From assembly GCA_043727195.1 (NCBI GenBank), contig JAYSYZ010000094.1:1-36310 (forward strand): a stretch of DNA of 36,310 nucleotides. Direction: 5' to 3'. Every line of letters starts with the position of its first letter. The stretch's first letter is position 1. This document shows, piece after piece, positions 1 through 8,899 of the stretch. The translations under genes were made by a program, and so were the position numbers. The notes under the pieces are model-generated. The model searched no databases and was not told the DNA's origin. It was given only the letters and a program-made list of their open reading frames with translations. Source of the DNA: JAUYQR01 sp043727195. Lineage in GTDB: Bacteria; Pseudomonadota; Alphaproteobacteria; Rhodobacterales; Rhodobacteraceae.

Positions 1-92
1 ACGCAGAACCCTCAGCCGCTAACCCGTTGATCGCCCTCACCCCAACCCTTTGTCCGCGTGGACATCCCTGTCCCACGCGCTATCTTTCCCGC

Positions 93-1115
93 ATGGCCAG
101 CCCCGTTCTCACCTTCACCGACCGCGGCATCTACTGCCCCGCCGGGGATTTCCATATCGACCCCTGGCGCCCTGTCCCGCGGGCCCTGATCACCCATGGC
201 CACTCCGACCATGCCCGCCCCGGCCACGCCGCCTACCTCGCCAGCAATGCGGCGCTTCCGGTGATCCGCCACCGCCTCGGCGCAATCACTGCCGAGGGCA
301 TCGCCTACGGCGAAACCCGGATGATCGGCGATGCCGCCGTGTCGTTCCACCCGGCAGGGCACGTCCCGGGTTCTGCACAGATCCGGGTCGAACACCGGGG
401 GCAGGTCTGGGTCGTCTCCGGCGACTACAAGACCGAACCCGACGGTCTTGCCGAACCGTTCGAGGCGGTCCCCTGCCACGCCTTCATCTCCGAATGTACG
501 TTCGGTTTGCCGGTTTTCCGCTGGCAGCCGCAACCGCTGGTCATGCACCAGATTGCTGACTGGTGGGCCACCAACGCCGCCCAGGGCAAGACCTCGATCC
601 TCGGCGCATATTCCTTCGGCAAGGCACAGCGGCTGATGGCGGGCCTGCCCGCGCTCGGCCCGATCCTGACCCACGGCGCGGTTGAAAACATCACCGGGAT
701 TTTGCGCCAGCAGGGCTACCCGCTGCCGCAGACCATCCGCGTCACCCCTGAGGTCACCGCCAAAACCCACCCCGGCGCGCTCGTGATCGCCCCGCCCGCC
801 GCCCTCGGCAGCCGATGGGCCAGCCGCTTCGCCCCCGCCGAAGAGGCTTTCGCTTCCGGCTGGATGGCCGTCCGTGGCATCCGCCGCCGCCGCAGCCTCG
901 GCACCGGCTTTGCCCTGTCTGATCATGCTGATTGGGAAGGTCTCAATCAGGCCATCGGCGCAACCGGTGCGCAGACGGTCTTCGTTACCCACGGCTACAC
1001 CACCCCCTTTCGCCGCTGGCTTGAGGCGCAAGGCTATGAGGCGGGCGTGGTGGAAACCGAGTATGCCGGCGACGATGCCGACACTGCCGAGGCTGCCGAA
1101 GTCGCCGAGCCATGA
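93..1115 (+). CDS. Ligase-associated MBL-fold DNA exonuclease
   Basis: 340-residue metallo-beta-lactamase-fold protein of the ligase-associated DNA exonuclease family. The metal-binding motif HGHSDHA lies near the N-terminus (about residues 35-41), the usual place for this fold. Later motifs (GHVPGSAQ, then SGDYK) match beta-CASP/SNM1-like nucleases that process DNA ends. A late histidine in the FVTHGY segment probably completes the metal site. I chose the ATG at 93, which gives MASPVLTFTDRG; a TTG at 27 would add 22 proline-rich residues unlike the family. No strong Shine-Dalgarno is visible. The stop overlaps the ligase start by 4 bp (ATGA), so the two are probably translationally coupled and act together in DNA end repair. 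The family is recognised by sequence; its substrate here is inferred. Confidence 0.9.
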   Translation: MASPVLTFTDRGIYCPAGDFHIDPWRPVPRALITHGHSDHARPGHAAYLASNAALPVIRHRLGAITAEGIAYGETRMIGDAAVSFHPAGHVPGSAQIRVEHRGQVWVVSGDYKTEPDGLAEPFEAVPCHAFISECTFGLPVFRWQPQPLVMHQIADWWATNAAQGKTSILGAYSFGKAQRLMAGLPALGPILTHGAVENITGILRQQGYPLPQTIRVTPEVTAKTHPGALVIAPPAALGSRWASRFAPAEEAFASGWMAVRGIRRRRSLGTGFALSDHADWEGLNQAIGATGAQTVFVTHGYTTPFRRWLEAQGYEAGVVETEYAGDDADTAEAAEVAEP

Positions 1116-2698
1116 ACCGCTTCGCCGCCCTTTTTGCCGCCCTCGACGGCACCACCAAGACCGGCGCAAAAACCGCCGCCCTCACCGCTTATTTCGCCAC
1201 TGCCCCAGACCCCGACAAGATCTGGACCATCGCCCTCCTCACCGGCCGCCGCCCGCGCCGCGCCGTTACCTCGACCGAGCTTCGTCTCTGGGCGGCCGAA
1301 GTGTCGGGCATCCCCGACTGGCTGTTCGAGGACAGCTACGCCATGGTCGGCGATCTGGCCGAAACCATCGCCCTCCTGTTGCCGCCGCCGGTCAACCCGG
1401 TGGATGTCAGCCTGACCGACACCATAACCGCCCTCCGCGCGCTTGCCGGTCAACCGGTCGAGGCTCGCCGCGCCGCCGTGCTGGCCGCCTGGGCCGGATT
1501 GGCCCCCACAGAACGCTTCCTGTTCAACAAACTCCTGACCGGCGGCTTTCGCATGGGCGTGGCACAGGGCCTCGTCACCCGCGCCCTCGCCGCGGCGACC
1601 GGGGTAGAGGAGGCAACCCTCGCCCACCGCCTGATGGGCAACTGGGATCCCGCCCACACCGCCTTTGCCACCCTGATCAGCGGCGCTGCGGGCGGCGATG
1701 CCCGCCCCTATCCCTTTGCACTGGCAAGCCCGCTGGAAGACGCGGCCGAGACGCTCGGCCCCGCCTCCGACTGGATTGCCGAATGGAAATGGGATGGCAT
1801 CCGTGGCCAGTTGATCCACCGGCCCGGCGCGTTTGCGCTGTGGTCGCGCGGCGAAGAACTGATCACCGACCGCTTTCCCGAATTCGCCCCTTTGGCCGAT
1901 TTCCTGCCGCCGGGCACGGTGATTGACGGCGAGATCCTGGCCTGGGGCGACGGCGCGCCCCTGCCCTTTGCCGCCCTGCAAAAGCGCATCGGCCGCAAGA
2001 CGGTGCCGAAGAAACTGCTGGCAGAGGCGCCGGCGCAGCTGCTGGCCTATGACCTGCTGGAGGCAGACGGCACGGATCTGAGAGACACGGCATTGGCCAG
2101 CCGCCGCGCGCAACTGGTCAGCATCATCGCGGCGCTGCCCCCCGGCCTGCCGCTCGGCCTGTCGCCAGCGCTGGCCTTCGCCGATTGGCCCGGCCTCGCC
2201 GCCACCCGCGCCACGGCGCGTGCAGCCGAAGCCGAAGGGCTGATGCTGAAACGCGCGTCCTCGGTCTACCATGTCGGGCGCAAACGCGGCGATTGGTGGA
2301 AATGGAAGCTTGATCCCTACAGCGTCGATGCCGTGATGCTGTATGCCCAGGCCGGCCACGGACGGCGGGCCAACCTGTTCACCGATTTCACCTTCGGCAT
2401 CCGCGATGGCAATGACCTCGTGCCTTTCACCAAGGCCTATTCCGGCCTGACCGACGCCGAGTTCGCCGAGATCACCCGCTGGGTGCAAAGCCACACCCTG
2501 GAACGCTTCGGCCCGGTCCGCAAAGTGCCCGCCGACCTGGTGTTCGAGATCGCCTTCGAGGGCATTCAGGAAAGCCCCCGCCACAAGTCCGGCATTGCCC
2601 TGCGCTTTCCCCGCATGGTGCGCTGGCGGCGCGACAAGGGAGTGGCCGAAATCGACAGCATCGAAACCCTGCGCGCGCTTTTGCGAACGCCACCCTGA
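1112..2698 (+). CDS. ATP-dependent DNA ligase (cisplatin-damage-response type)
   Basis: 528-residue ATP-dependent DNA ligase. An N-terminal DNA-binding region (about 1-200) precedes the adenylation domain, whose nucleophilic lysine is K226 in EWKWDGIRG (the KxDG motif). Further nucleotidyltransferase motifs follow: DGEILAW, EGLMLKR and the WWKWKLDP segment. A C-terminal OB-fold region runs to about residue 520. Size and motifs match the bacterial ligase family that PGAP calls cisplatin damage response ligase, distinct from NAD-dependent LigA. These genes are often found with an MBL exonuclease (here, immediately upstream), an Lhr-like helicase and the phosphoesterase PdeM. The last two are not in this window. 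The start overlaps the exonuclease stop (ATGA). Confidence 0.92.
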   Translation: MNRFAALFAALDGTTKTGAKTAALTAYFATAPDPDKIWTIALLTGRRPRRAVTSTELRLWAAEVSGIPDWLFEDSYAMVGDLAETIALLLPPPVNPVDVSLTDTITALRALAGQPVEARRAAVLAAWAGLAPTERFLFNKLLTGGFRMGVAQGLVTRALAAATGVEEATLAHRLMGNWDPAHTAFATLISGAAGGDARPYPFALASPLEDAAETLGPASDWIAEWKWDGIRGQLIHRPGAFALWSRGEELITDRFPEFAPLADFLPPGTVIDGEILAWGDGAPLPFAALQKRIGRKTVPKKLLAEAPAQLLAYDLLEADGTDLRDTALASRRAQLVSIIAALPPGLPLGLSPALAFADWPGLAATRATARAAEAEGLMLKRASSVYHVGRKRGDWWKWKLDPYSVDAVMLYAQAGHGRRANLFTDFTFGIRDGNDLVPFTKAYSGLTDAEFAEITRWVQSHTLERFGPVRKVPADLVFEIAFEGIQESPRHKSGIALRFPRMVRWRRDKGVAEIDSIETLRALLRTPP

Positions 2699-2805
2699 CG
2701 ACCGGGCCTGCGGCAAATCAAATGGATTTTGCCGCAACGGCTCCCGGGGTTGCGCCGTCCCGCCTCGGCGTCCTAGATAACCGTCAGCAAATCCCGGAGT
2801 GTCCC

Positions 2806-4626
2806 ATGCCCCTGCCCCGCCCCGTTTTCGACGCGAACGCCGCCAGCGGTGGTTTCGGCAACCTGCCCGACTGGGATCTGACCGACCTCTACCCCGCCCC
2901 GGATGCCCCCGAATTCACCCGTGACATGGCCTGGCTGGAACGCGCCTGCGCCGATTTCGCCGCTGCATATGAGGGCAAGCTGGCCTCGCTCGATGCGCCT
3001 GCCCTGCTGGCCTGCGTCGAGGCGAATGAAAAGATCGACATCACCGCCGGGCGGCTGATGTCCTACGCAGGCTTGCGCTATTACCAGAACACCATGGATT
3101 CCGACCGCGCCAAGTTCATGGCCGATGCGCAGGACAAGGTCACCGTCTTCACCACGCCGCTGGTGTTTTTCAGTCTGGAATTCAACCGCCTCGACGACGA
3201 CCACCTTGCCCGGCTTCTCGCCGCCAACGCCGCCCTTGCCCGCTATAAACCCGTGTTTGACCGGATGCGCGCCATGCGCCCGCACCAGTTGTCTGACGAA
3301 CTGGAACGCTTCCTGCACGACGAAAGCGTGGTCGGGGCTGCCGCCTGGAACCGTCTCTTTGACGAAACCATGGCGGGCCTGATGTTCGATGTCGCGGGCG
3401 AGGCGGAACCGCTGAACCTCGAGGCGACACTGAACCTGATGACCGACACCAACCGCGCCAAACGCGAGGCTGCGGCGCGGGCACTGGCCGTGGTCTTTGA
3501 CAAACACATCAAGCTTTTCGCGCGCGTGCACAACACCCTGGCCAAGGAAAAGGAAATCCACGACCGCTGGCGCAAGATGCCCAGCCCGCAAGCGGGCCGC
3601 CACCTCGCCAACCACGTCGAGCCAGAGGTGGTCGAGGCGCTGCGCAATGCCGTCGTCGCCGCCTATCCCAAGCTTAGCCACCGCTACTACCGCCTCAAGG
3701 CAAAGTGGATGGGCCTCGACAAGCTGCAGGTCTGGGATCGCAACGCCCCCCTGCCGACAGAGACCCCGAAACTGGTCGACTGGCCCACCGCCACCCGGAC
3801 AGTGCTGGAAGCCTACGGCGCCTTCGACCCGCGCATGGCCGATCTGGCGAAACCGTTCTTCGACAAGGGCTGGATCGACGCAGGCGTCAAGCCTGGCAAG
3901 GCCCCCGGTGCCTTTGCCCACCCGACCGTCACCACCGTCCACCCCTACGTCATGCTCAACTACCTCGGCAAACCGCGCGACGTGATGACGCTGGCGCATG
4001 AACTTGGCCACGGCGTGCATCAGGTGCTCGCGGCGGGTCAGGGTGAGTTTCTGTCCTCCACCCCCCTGACTCTGGCCGAAACCGCCAGCGTCTTCGGCGA
4101 GATGCTGACCTTCCGCACACTACTTGATGCGGCCAAAACCCCCGCCGAACGCAAGACCCTGCTCGCGGGCAAGGTAGAGGACATGATCAACACCGTCGTG
4201 CGCCAGATTGCCTTCTACGATTTCGAATGCAAACTCCACGCCGCCCGCGCCCAAGGTGAACTGACCCCCGACGACATCAACGCCCTCTGGATGAGCATTC
4301 AGGCGCAATCCCTTGGCGACGCGTTCGAATTCATGGACGGGTACGAGACGTTCTGGGCCTATATCCCCCATTTCGTCCATTCGCCCTTCTACGTCTACGC
4401 CTATGCCTTCGGCGATGGTCTGGTGAACGCGCTCTACGCCGCTTACGCTGACGGCTTGCCGGATTTTCAGGAGAAATACTTCGACATGCTGAAAGCAGGC
4501 GGGTCCAAGCATCACAAAGACCTGCTTGCCCCCTTCGGCCTCGATGCGTCGGATCCCGGATTCTGGGACAAAGGCCTGTCGATGATTGCAGGCTTCATTG
4601 ACGAGCTGGAAAGGATGGAGGGCTGA
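2806..4626 (+). CDS. pepF: M3-family oligoendopeptidase F
   Basis: 606-residue cytosolic zinc metallopeptidase of family M3 (PepF/thimet type), which degrades short oligopeptides. The zinc motif HELGH spans H398-H402, with the third ligand E425 in LAETASVFGEM, as in the family. Length is normal (about 600). No signal peptide is visible. I placed the start at the ATG at 2806: GGAG lies 6 nt upstream and it gives MPLPRPVFDANAA; a longer frame from 2722 lacks such a site. It follows the ligase after about 107 nt, so it may be a separate transcription unit. The stop TGA directly abuts the stop of the convergent B12-domain gene, inside a perfect stem-loop (see 4621-4649). Confidence 0.95.
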   Translation: MPLPRPVFDANAASGGFGNLPDWDLTDLYPAPDAPEFTRDMAWLERACADFAAAYEGKLASLDAPALLACVEANEKIDITAGRLMSYAGLRYYQNTMDSDRAKFMADAQDKVTVFTTPLVFFSLEFNRLDDDHLARLLAANAALARYKPVFDRMRAMRPHQLSDELERFLHDESVVGAAAWNRLFDETMAGLMFDVAGEAEPLNLEATLNLMTDTNRAKREAAARALAVVFDKHIKLFARVHNTLAKEKEIHDRWRKMPSPQAGRHLANHVEPEVVEALRNAVVAAYPKLSHRYYRLKAKWMGLDKLQVWDRNAPLPTETPKLVDWPTATRTVLEAYGAFDPRMADLAKPFFDKGWIDAGVKPGKAPGAFAHPTVTTVHPYVMLNYLGKPRDVMTLAHELGHGVHQVLAAGQGEFLSSTPLTLAETASVFGEMLTFRTLLDAAKTPAERKTLLAGKVEDMINTVVRQIAFYDFECKLHAARAQGELTPDDINALWMSIQAQSLGDAFEFMDGYETFWAYIPHFVHSPFYVYAYAFGDGLVNALYAAYADGLPDFQEKYFDMLKAGGSKHHKDLLAPFGLDASDPGFWDKGLSMIAGFIDELERMEG

Positions 4627-4649
4627 TCAGCCCTTCTTGCTGATCAGCC
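4621..4649. terminator. Stem-loop across two convergent stop codons
   Basis: An 11-bp perfect stem (GGCTGATCAGC at 4621-4631 with GCTGATCAGCC at 4639-4649) closes a 7-nt loop. The pepF stop TGA (4624-4626) and the reverse-strand stop of the next gene (4627-4629) form the palindrome TGATCA inside the left arm. The right arm and loop encode the last residues of the minus-strand gene. No T-run follows on either strand, so termination is likely but not certain. Confidence 0.6.
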
Positions 4650-5481
4650 GCGTCAATTCGGCCAGATGCCCGTTCAGCGCTGCCGCCGCATCGTCCAGGG
4701 TGCCGGCCACCGCGTCGGCATCGACCAGATCGCGCAGATGCGGGTCCAGCGGCACGATCTGGCCCGCGACAAGGATCCATACCTGCGGGCAGCGCACCCG
4801 GATGGCAACAATCAGCCGTGCCAGTGCAAAGGTCTGCTGCGTGGTCGAGGCGGACAGCCCCACCATCGTCGGCCTCGATCTGACGATTTCATCGACCAGC
4901 GCGTCGTGGGAATACCCCAGCTTCAGATCGATCTCCCACCCCCGGCGGCGCATCGCATCCGCCGCCATCGTCACCCCGATCGTGTGGGTTTCCCCCGGCA
5001 CCTGCGCGAACACCGCCTCCGCCCCCGGCGGATGCATCCGCCGCGCCGCCAGAAATACCGTGCGCAATTCGCGCAGGATGCCGTAGACGCGACCGGCGCC
5101 GATGATCACCTGCGACACCGTCGCCTCATCGTGCTCCCACCGGGTGCCAAGCATGCGGACCGCTTCGGCAATGTAGCCGAAATACAGCACATCCGCCGTC
5201 ATCCCGTCCAGCCGCGCCAGCCGCACCATGCCGGGCGCTGCCGTCTCGTCCTCCGACATCAGCGCGTCACACAATGCGGCGACTTCTGCCGTGTCCGGCC
5301 GGCGGTCTGCCAGCACGACCACCTCATCGGCCGATTTCTGGGCCAGCCGCAGAATCACCTCGCGCGCCAGTGCTTTCAATGCAACCTGCGGCAGATCACC
5401 CCCACGTTGTTCCAGCACCTGCCGTGCTCGGGTCAGCGGCGCCAGGTCGCTCACGGAAAAAGTCGCGTATTCTTCTGACAT
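4627..5481 (-). CDS. Orphan cobalamin-binding/SCHIC-type regulator (PpaA/AerR-like)
   Basis: 284 residues with the B12-binding layout. A helical cap (about 60-145) carries the LGTRWEHDEATVSQVIIGAGR signature, then a Rossmann-like domain follows from about 155 to 275. The base-off motif usually written DxHxxG reads ETHTIG at 164-169: the cobalamin-ligating histidine (H166) and glycine are kept, the aspartate is glutamate. There is no methyltransferase, mutase or HTH domain. The closest known type is the PpaA/AerR/AppA SCHIC group of light- and oxygen-responsive regulators in Rhodobacter. I chose the ATG at 5481 (MSEEYATFSV) because GGAG lies 13 to 10 nt upstream. The 186-nt 5' region separates it from the oxidoreductase. 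No photosynthesis genes are nearby, so the target is unknown. Confidence 0.75.
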   Translation of the reverse strand: MSEEYATFSVSDLAPLTRARQVLEQRGGDLPQVALKALAREVILRLAQKSADEVVVLADRRPDTAEVAALCDALMSEDETAAPGMVRLARLDGMTADVLYFGYIAEAVRMLGTRWEHDEATVSQVIIGAGRVYGILRELRTVFLAARRMHPPGAEAVFAQVPGETHTIGVTMAADAMRRRGWEIDLKLGYSHDALVDEIVRSRPTMVGLSASTTQQTFALARLIVAIRVRCPQVWILVAGQIVPLDPHLRDLVDADAVAGTLDDAAAALNGHLAELTRLISKKG

Positions 5482-5667
5482 TGGCGGTGCTCTCCAACTG
5501 AGGGGACGGTGATGGCCAAGTTCGACATACAAGACACATGCAGCCCCCGATACAACCGCCGGAAGATTTCACTGCAAAAAAACCGACGACAGGTTTACAC
5601 TCTGTATCACAGGCCCGTTACAGTACCGCCACAAAAATCAGTGATCCCCCCACGAAATCGCAAGTTT

Positions 5668-6651
5668 TCAGATCTCCACCGCCACCTCGTAAACCCGGTC
5701 CATCATCGCCTGCGTGCCGCGCACAAATTCCAGCGGGCAGGGATAGGCTACCCCCTCGCGCACCGACCGGCTGAACGCCTCGACCTGCAGCTTGTAATGG
5801 TTCGCGGTCGGAAACCGCTCCACCGTAACCCGGTTGCCGTTCTGGTGCAGTTCCACCTCGGCCAGATCGTTGACATTCGCATTGAAGGGGCCACCCTCCA
5901 GCCGGATCATCCCCTTGGTGCCCTGAAAGGTCGCGACCTGCCGGTTGTACATCCGCATCGAGGTGACCGAGCCATAGGTGAACCGTCCCCCCGGCCCTTC
6001 CATGGTGCCCGCCACCTGGGCAAAGACGTCGACACCGTTTTCGCGGTGGATACGGGCCGCCAGGTCCACAGGCTCTGCCCCGGTCACGAAACGGGCCGAC
6101 CCAAAGGTATAGACCCCGATATCGCGCAGACTGCCGCCGCCGGTTTCGGGTTTGTTGCGGATGTTGTCGCCTTCGGTCAGATTGAACGAAAACGCCACAT
6201 CGGCATGCATCAGCGTGCCGATCTCGCCCGCCGCAAGCCATTCCCGGGCGCGCTGCCACTGCGGGTGGTGCACGATCATGTAGGCCTCTGCCGCCAGCAG
6301 GCCGGTGCGGTCGCGCGCAGCGATGATCTGGTCGATGTCGCGCGCCTTCATCGCGATGGGCTTTTCGGTCAGCACATGCTTGCCCGCCGCCAGCGTCTTC
6401 AGCGTCCACTCCACATGCATGTGATTGGGCAGCGGAATGTACACCACGTCAATCGACGGATCAGCCAGCAGCGCATCGTAACTGCCATGCACCGCCAGCG
6501 CAGGGCAAAACGCGCGGAACCCTTCCGCCTTCGCCGGATCCGAGGTTGCAAGCGCTGCAAACTCCGCTCCCGACGCTGCATGGATGGCCGGCGCCATGTG
6601 CTGCAACGCAAAATTCGCCGCCCCAAGTACGCCCCAACGGACTGGCTTCAT
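5668..6651 (-). CDS. Gfo/Idh/MocA family oxidoreductase
   Basis: 327-residue NAD(P)-dependent sugar or cyclitol dehydrogenase family protein. The N-terminal Rossmann fold begins WGVLGAANFA. The family lysine is in TEKPIAM (about residue 98), and the C-terminal alpha/beta domain carries GGGSLRDIGVY, the site of the catalytic Asp and Tyr/His pair. Length is typical. The start ATG at 6651 is preceded by GGGGAG at good spacing. Spaces of 63 nt to pmtA upstream and 186 nt to the B12-domain gene downstream suggest no tight operon. The substrate cannot be told from sequence; the family covers inositol, glucose, fructose and dihydrodiol dehydrogenases. Confidence 0.85.
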   Translation of the reverse strand: MKPVRWGVLGAANFALQHMAPAIHAASGAEFAALATSDPAKAEGFRAFCPALAVHGSYDALLADPSIDVVYIPLPNHMHVEWTLKTLAAGKHVLTEKPIAMKARDIDQIIAARDRTGLLAAEAYMIVHHPQWQRAREWLAAGEIGTLMHADVAFSFNLTEGDNIRNKPETGGGSLRDIGVYTFGSARFVTGAEPVDLAARIHRENGVDVFAQVAGTMEGPGGRFTYGSVTSMRMYNRQVATFQGTKGMIRLEGGPFNANVNDLAEVELHQNGNRVTVERFPTANHYKLQVEAFSRSVREGVAYPCPLEFVRGTQAMMDRVYEVAVEI

Positions 6652-6714
6652 CGCAGTTCTCCCCTTCTGGTGGTTACGGATTTTTCGTCCCGCACTTGTC
6701 CAGAATTCGGCGGT

Positions 6715-7332
6715 TCATTCAACCCGCCTGAACCGCAGAAAGGTCATTAACCCGAAAGGCGGCACCTGAACCTGATCCTCCAGCTGCAGGCGGGCATCGC
6801 CCAGCACCCGGCTGATCGCGAAATCGGAATGCCAGCCCAGCAGGTCCGCCAAGGGCGCGGCCACCCGTTCGGCCAGCCGCCAACCCCGCGACATCCCCGC
6901 GAAATGGTTGGCGATCAGCACCGACCCGCCCGGACGGCACAGCCGTACCATCTCGGCCAGCACCCGCTCGGGTTCCGGGACCACCGACATGATATGCATC
7001 GCGGCCACATGATCGAAACTGGCGTCCGGCAGCCCGATCCGGCGCGCGTCCATCCGGTGCAGACCTTGCACGTTGCGCAGCCCCAGCGCCCGGGCGCGCG
7101 CCTCCGCCTCGGCCAGCATCTCGGCGGAAAGATCGATGCCGGTGACCTGCACCTTGGCCCCGTAATAGCCCAGCGCCAGCCCGGTGCCGATGCCCACCTC
7201 CAGCACCGACCCGCCCGTCGCATTCACATGCCGCGCCGCCAGAATACGGCCGCCTTGGGTGATCCGGCCAAAGGCCAGGTCATAGACCGGCGCCCAGCGG
7301 CGATAGGTTTTCTGAATGGCATCCACTTGCAT
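6715..7332 (-). CDS. pmtA: Phosphatidylethanolamine N-methyltransferase, Rhodobacter type
   Basis: 205-residue class I SAM-dependent methyltransferase. Motif I reads VLEVGIGTGLAL, the acidic post-I residue is in TGIDLSAEM, and DARRIGLPDASFDHV and LIANHF follow. The N-terminus QKTYRRWAPVYDLAFG matches the UbiE-like, soluble PmtA of Rhodobacter, which methylates phosphatidylethanolamine three times to phosphatidylcholine. Context agrees: pssA and psd, which make PE, lie just upstream on the same strand. I chose the ATG at 7332 (MQVDAIQKTYRRW), with GGAAG about 8 nt upstream, over a start 90 nt earlier that would run close to pssA. Other UbiE-like methyltransferases look similar, so specificity rests partly on context. 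Confidence 0.85.
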   Translation of the reverse strand: MQVDAIQKTYRRWAPVYDLAFGRITQGGRILAARHVNATGGSVLEVGIGTGLALGYYGAKVQVTGIDLSAEMLAEAEARARALGLRNVQGLHRMDARRIGLPDASFDHVAAMHIMSVVPEPERVLAEMVRLCRPGGSVLIANHFAGMSRGWRLAERVAAPLADLLGWHSDFAISRVLGDARLQLEDQVQVPPFGLMTFLRFRRVE

Positions 7333-7408
7333 GCATTTGCTTCCGTTTACGTTGCAACCCAGACCCCGGCGGATTCGGATATGATGGCCAGCAGAGTTTA
7401 CCCCTGCG

Positions 7409-8167
7409 CTACTCAGCCCCACCAGCCTTCGCCGGGCGAAGACCCCGGATGAACAGCATCACGATGCCCCCAAAATACCCCATCGCAAGCGCCAGAAGCG
7501 TGACCCAGGGATAGGTCAGCAATGCCGCCACGACCGTGACACCCGCCACCAGCGCATACCGCGCGAGGTCCGCTGAAATCCTGATCCGCTTCAAGGACGG
7601 GGTGCGCACCCGGCTGATCATCAGCGCCCCGATCCCCACCATCCACACCGCCACCAGAACCGGCGGCACCACCAGCCCCCGCTCCACCGCAAAGGCCAGA
7701 TACATCGGCGCCAGCACCAGCATCGCCCCGGCAGGCGACGGCACCCCGATGAACGAGGTTTTCTCCGCGACCTCGCCCATCGCCCGCGCGCCCACGTTGA
7801 ACCGCGCCAGCCGCAGCATGCAGCACACCGCATAGACCAGCACCGCGATCCAGCCGAGGCTGGTCTCCGCCCTGAGGCCCCAAAGATACAGCACGATGGC
7901 AGGCGTGACCCCGAAGTTCACGAAATCGCACAGGCTGTCCAGTTCCGCCCCGATGGCACTTTCCGATTTCAGCATCCGCGCCAGCCGGCCGTCCAGACCG
8001 TCCAGCGCCGCCGCCGTGCCGATCAGCAGCACCGCCAGCCCGAAATTACCCGCAATCGCAAAGCGGATCGCCGTCAGGCCGGCACATAGTGCCAGGATCG
8101 ACACCAGATTCGGCAACAGCTTCAACAGCAGCAGTTCCTTCTGGCCCCCGTTCGGCTGACGTGCCAT
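7409..8167 (-). CDS. pssA: CDP-diacylglycerol-serine O-phosphatidyltransferase
   Basis: 252-residue integral membrane CDP-alcohol phosphatidyltransferase, which joins CDP-diacylglycerol and serine into phosphatidylserine. The signature D-x2-DG-x2-AR-x8-G-x3-D-x3-D is exact: D56, D59-G60, A63-R64, G73, D77, D81. Hydrophobic segments follow at about 85-115, 140-175 and 195-245. It begins 3 nt after the psd stop, so the two are certainly co-transcribed. A 76-nt gap separates it from pmtA. Together the three genes take phosphatidylserine to PE and PC. Confidence 0.95.
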   Translation of the reverse strand: MARQPNGGQKELLLLKLLPNLVSILALCAGLTAIRFAIAGNFGLAVLLIGTAAALDGLDGRLARMLKSESAIGAELDSLCDFVNFGVTPAIVLYLWGLRAETSLGWIAVLVYAVCCMLRLARFNVGARAMGEVAEKTSFIGVPSPAGAMLVLAPMYLAFAVERGLVVPPVLVAVWMVGIGALMISRVRTPSLKRIRISADLARYALVAGVTVVAALLTYPWVTLLALAMGYFGGIVMLFIRGLRPAKAGGAE

Positions 8168-8170
8168 CGG

Positions 8171-8863
8171 CTATTCCACCCGCGCGGCCCGCGCCGGGGG
8201 CGATTGCCCGATCAGCGCGATCACCGTCTCGCCCGCGCACATCGTCTGGCCCAGCGCCACCTGCGGTTCCACCCCCTCGGGCAGGTACACATCCAGCCGG
8301 CTGCCGAACCGGATCAGCCCGAACCGCTCGCCCGTCCGCAGGCTATCGCCCGATTTCGTCCAGCAGACGATCCGCCGCGCCACCAGACCGGCGATCTGCA
8401 CCACCGCGATCCTGCGTCCGTCGGCCATCTCGATGGCCAGTGCATTGCGCTCGTTCTCCTCCGACGCCTTGTCGAGCGAGGCGTTAAAGAACTTGCCCGG
8501 CCGGTAGGCAACCGCCGTCACCTTGCCCGCAATCGGGGCGCGATTCACATGGCAGTTGAACACGTTCATGAACACCGACACCCGGGTCAGGGCCTCAGGC
8601 CCCATCCCCAACTCCGCCGGCGGCACCGCAGGCTCGATGAGGCTGACTACGCCGTCCGCCGGGCTGACCAGAAGCCCCGCATTCACCGGCACCGCGCGCT
8701 TCGGGTCACGGAAAAAATAATAGCACCAGATCGTCAGTCCCACCCCCAGCCAGCCAAGCGGCGCCCAGATCCAGAACAGCACCAGCGTCACGGCGGCAAA
8801 GCCCGCCACGAAGGGATAGCCCTCGCGGTGCATCGGTTTCAGAAAGGTCTCAAGCATGGTCAT
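8171..8863 (-). CDS. psd: Phosphatidylserine decarboxylase proenzyme
   Basis: 230-residue short-type (Psd-A) phosphatidylserine decarboxylase, producing phosphatidylethanolamine at the inner membrane. One or two hydrophobic segments lie at about 17-50, followed by the FFRDPKR motif. Self-cleavage to the pyruvoyl enzyme should occur at G187-S188 in RFGSRLDVYLP. PADGVV (68-73) and NVFNCHVNR (about 100-108) are also typical. GGAGG sits 7 nt before the ATG at 8863. It is first of the psd-pssA pair, 86 nt downstream of the rpoH stop and beyond a strong hairpin. Confidence 0.95.
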   Translation of the reverse strand: MTMLETFLKPMHREGYPFVAGFAAVTLVLFWIWAPLGWLGVGLTIWCYYFFRDPKRAVPVNAGLLVSPADGVVSLIEPAVPPAELGMGPEALTRVSVFMNVFNCHVNRAPIAGKVTAVAYRPGKFFNASLDKASEENERNALAIEMADGRRIAVVQIAGLVARRIVCWTKSGDSLRTGERFGLIRFGSRLDVYLPEGVEPQVALGQTMCAGETVIALIGQSPPARAARVE

Positions 8864-8899
8864 GGGCGGGCCTCCGGTTGCCTGCGTCTTAGCCCCTTA

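Noticed and set aside
12..1169. Long reverse-strand frame opposite the exonuclease
   Set aside because: High-GC shadow: the plus-strand frame has clear MBL motifs, the reverse translation is glycine/arginine-rich and matches no family.
1034..2737. 567-codon reverse frame opposite the DNA ligase
   Set aside because: Shadow of the ligase; composition typical of antisense GC-rich frames, no motifs or ribosome site.
5595..5625. Possible PpsR/CrtJ site (TGT-N12-ACA) upstream of the B12-domain gene
   Set aside because: The best match has a 14-nt spacer, not 12, and no exact site was found in 5482-5667.
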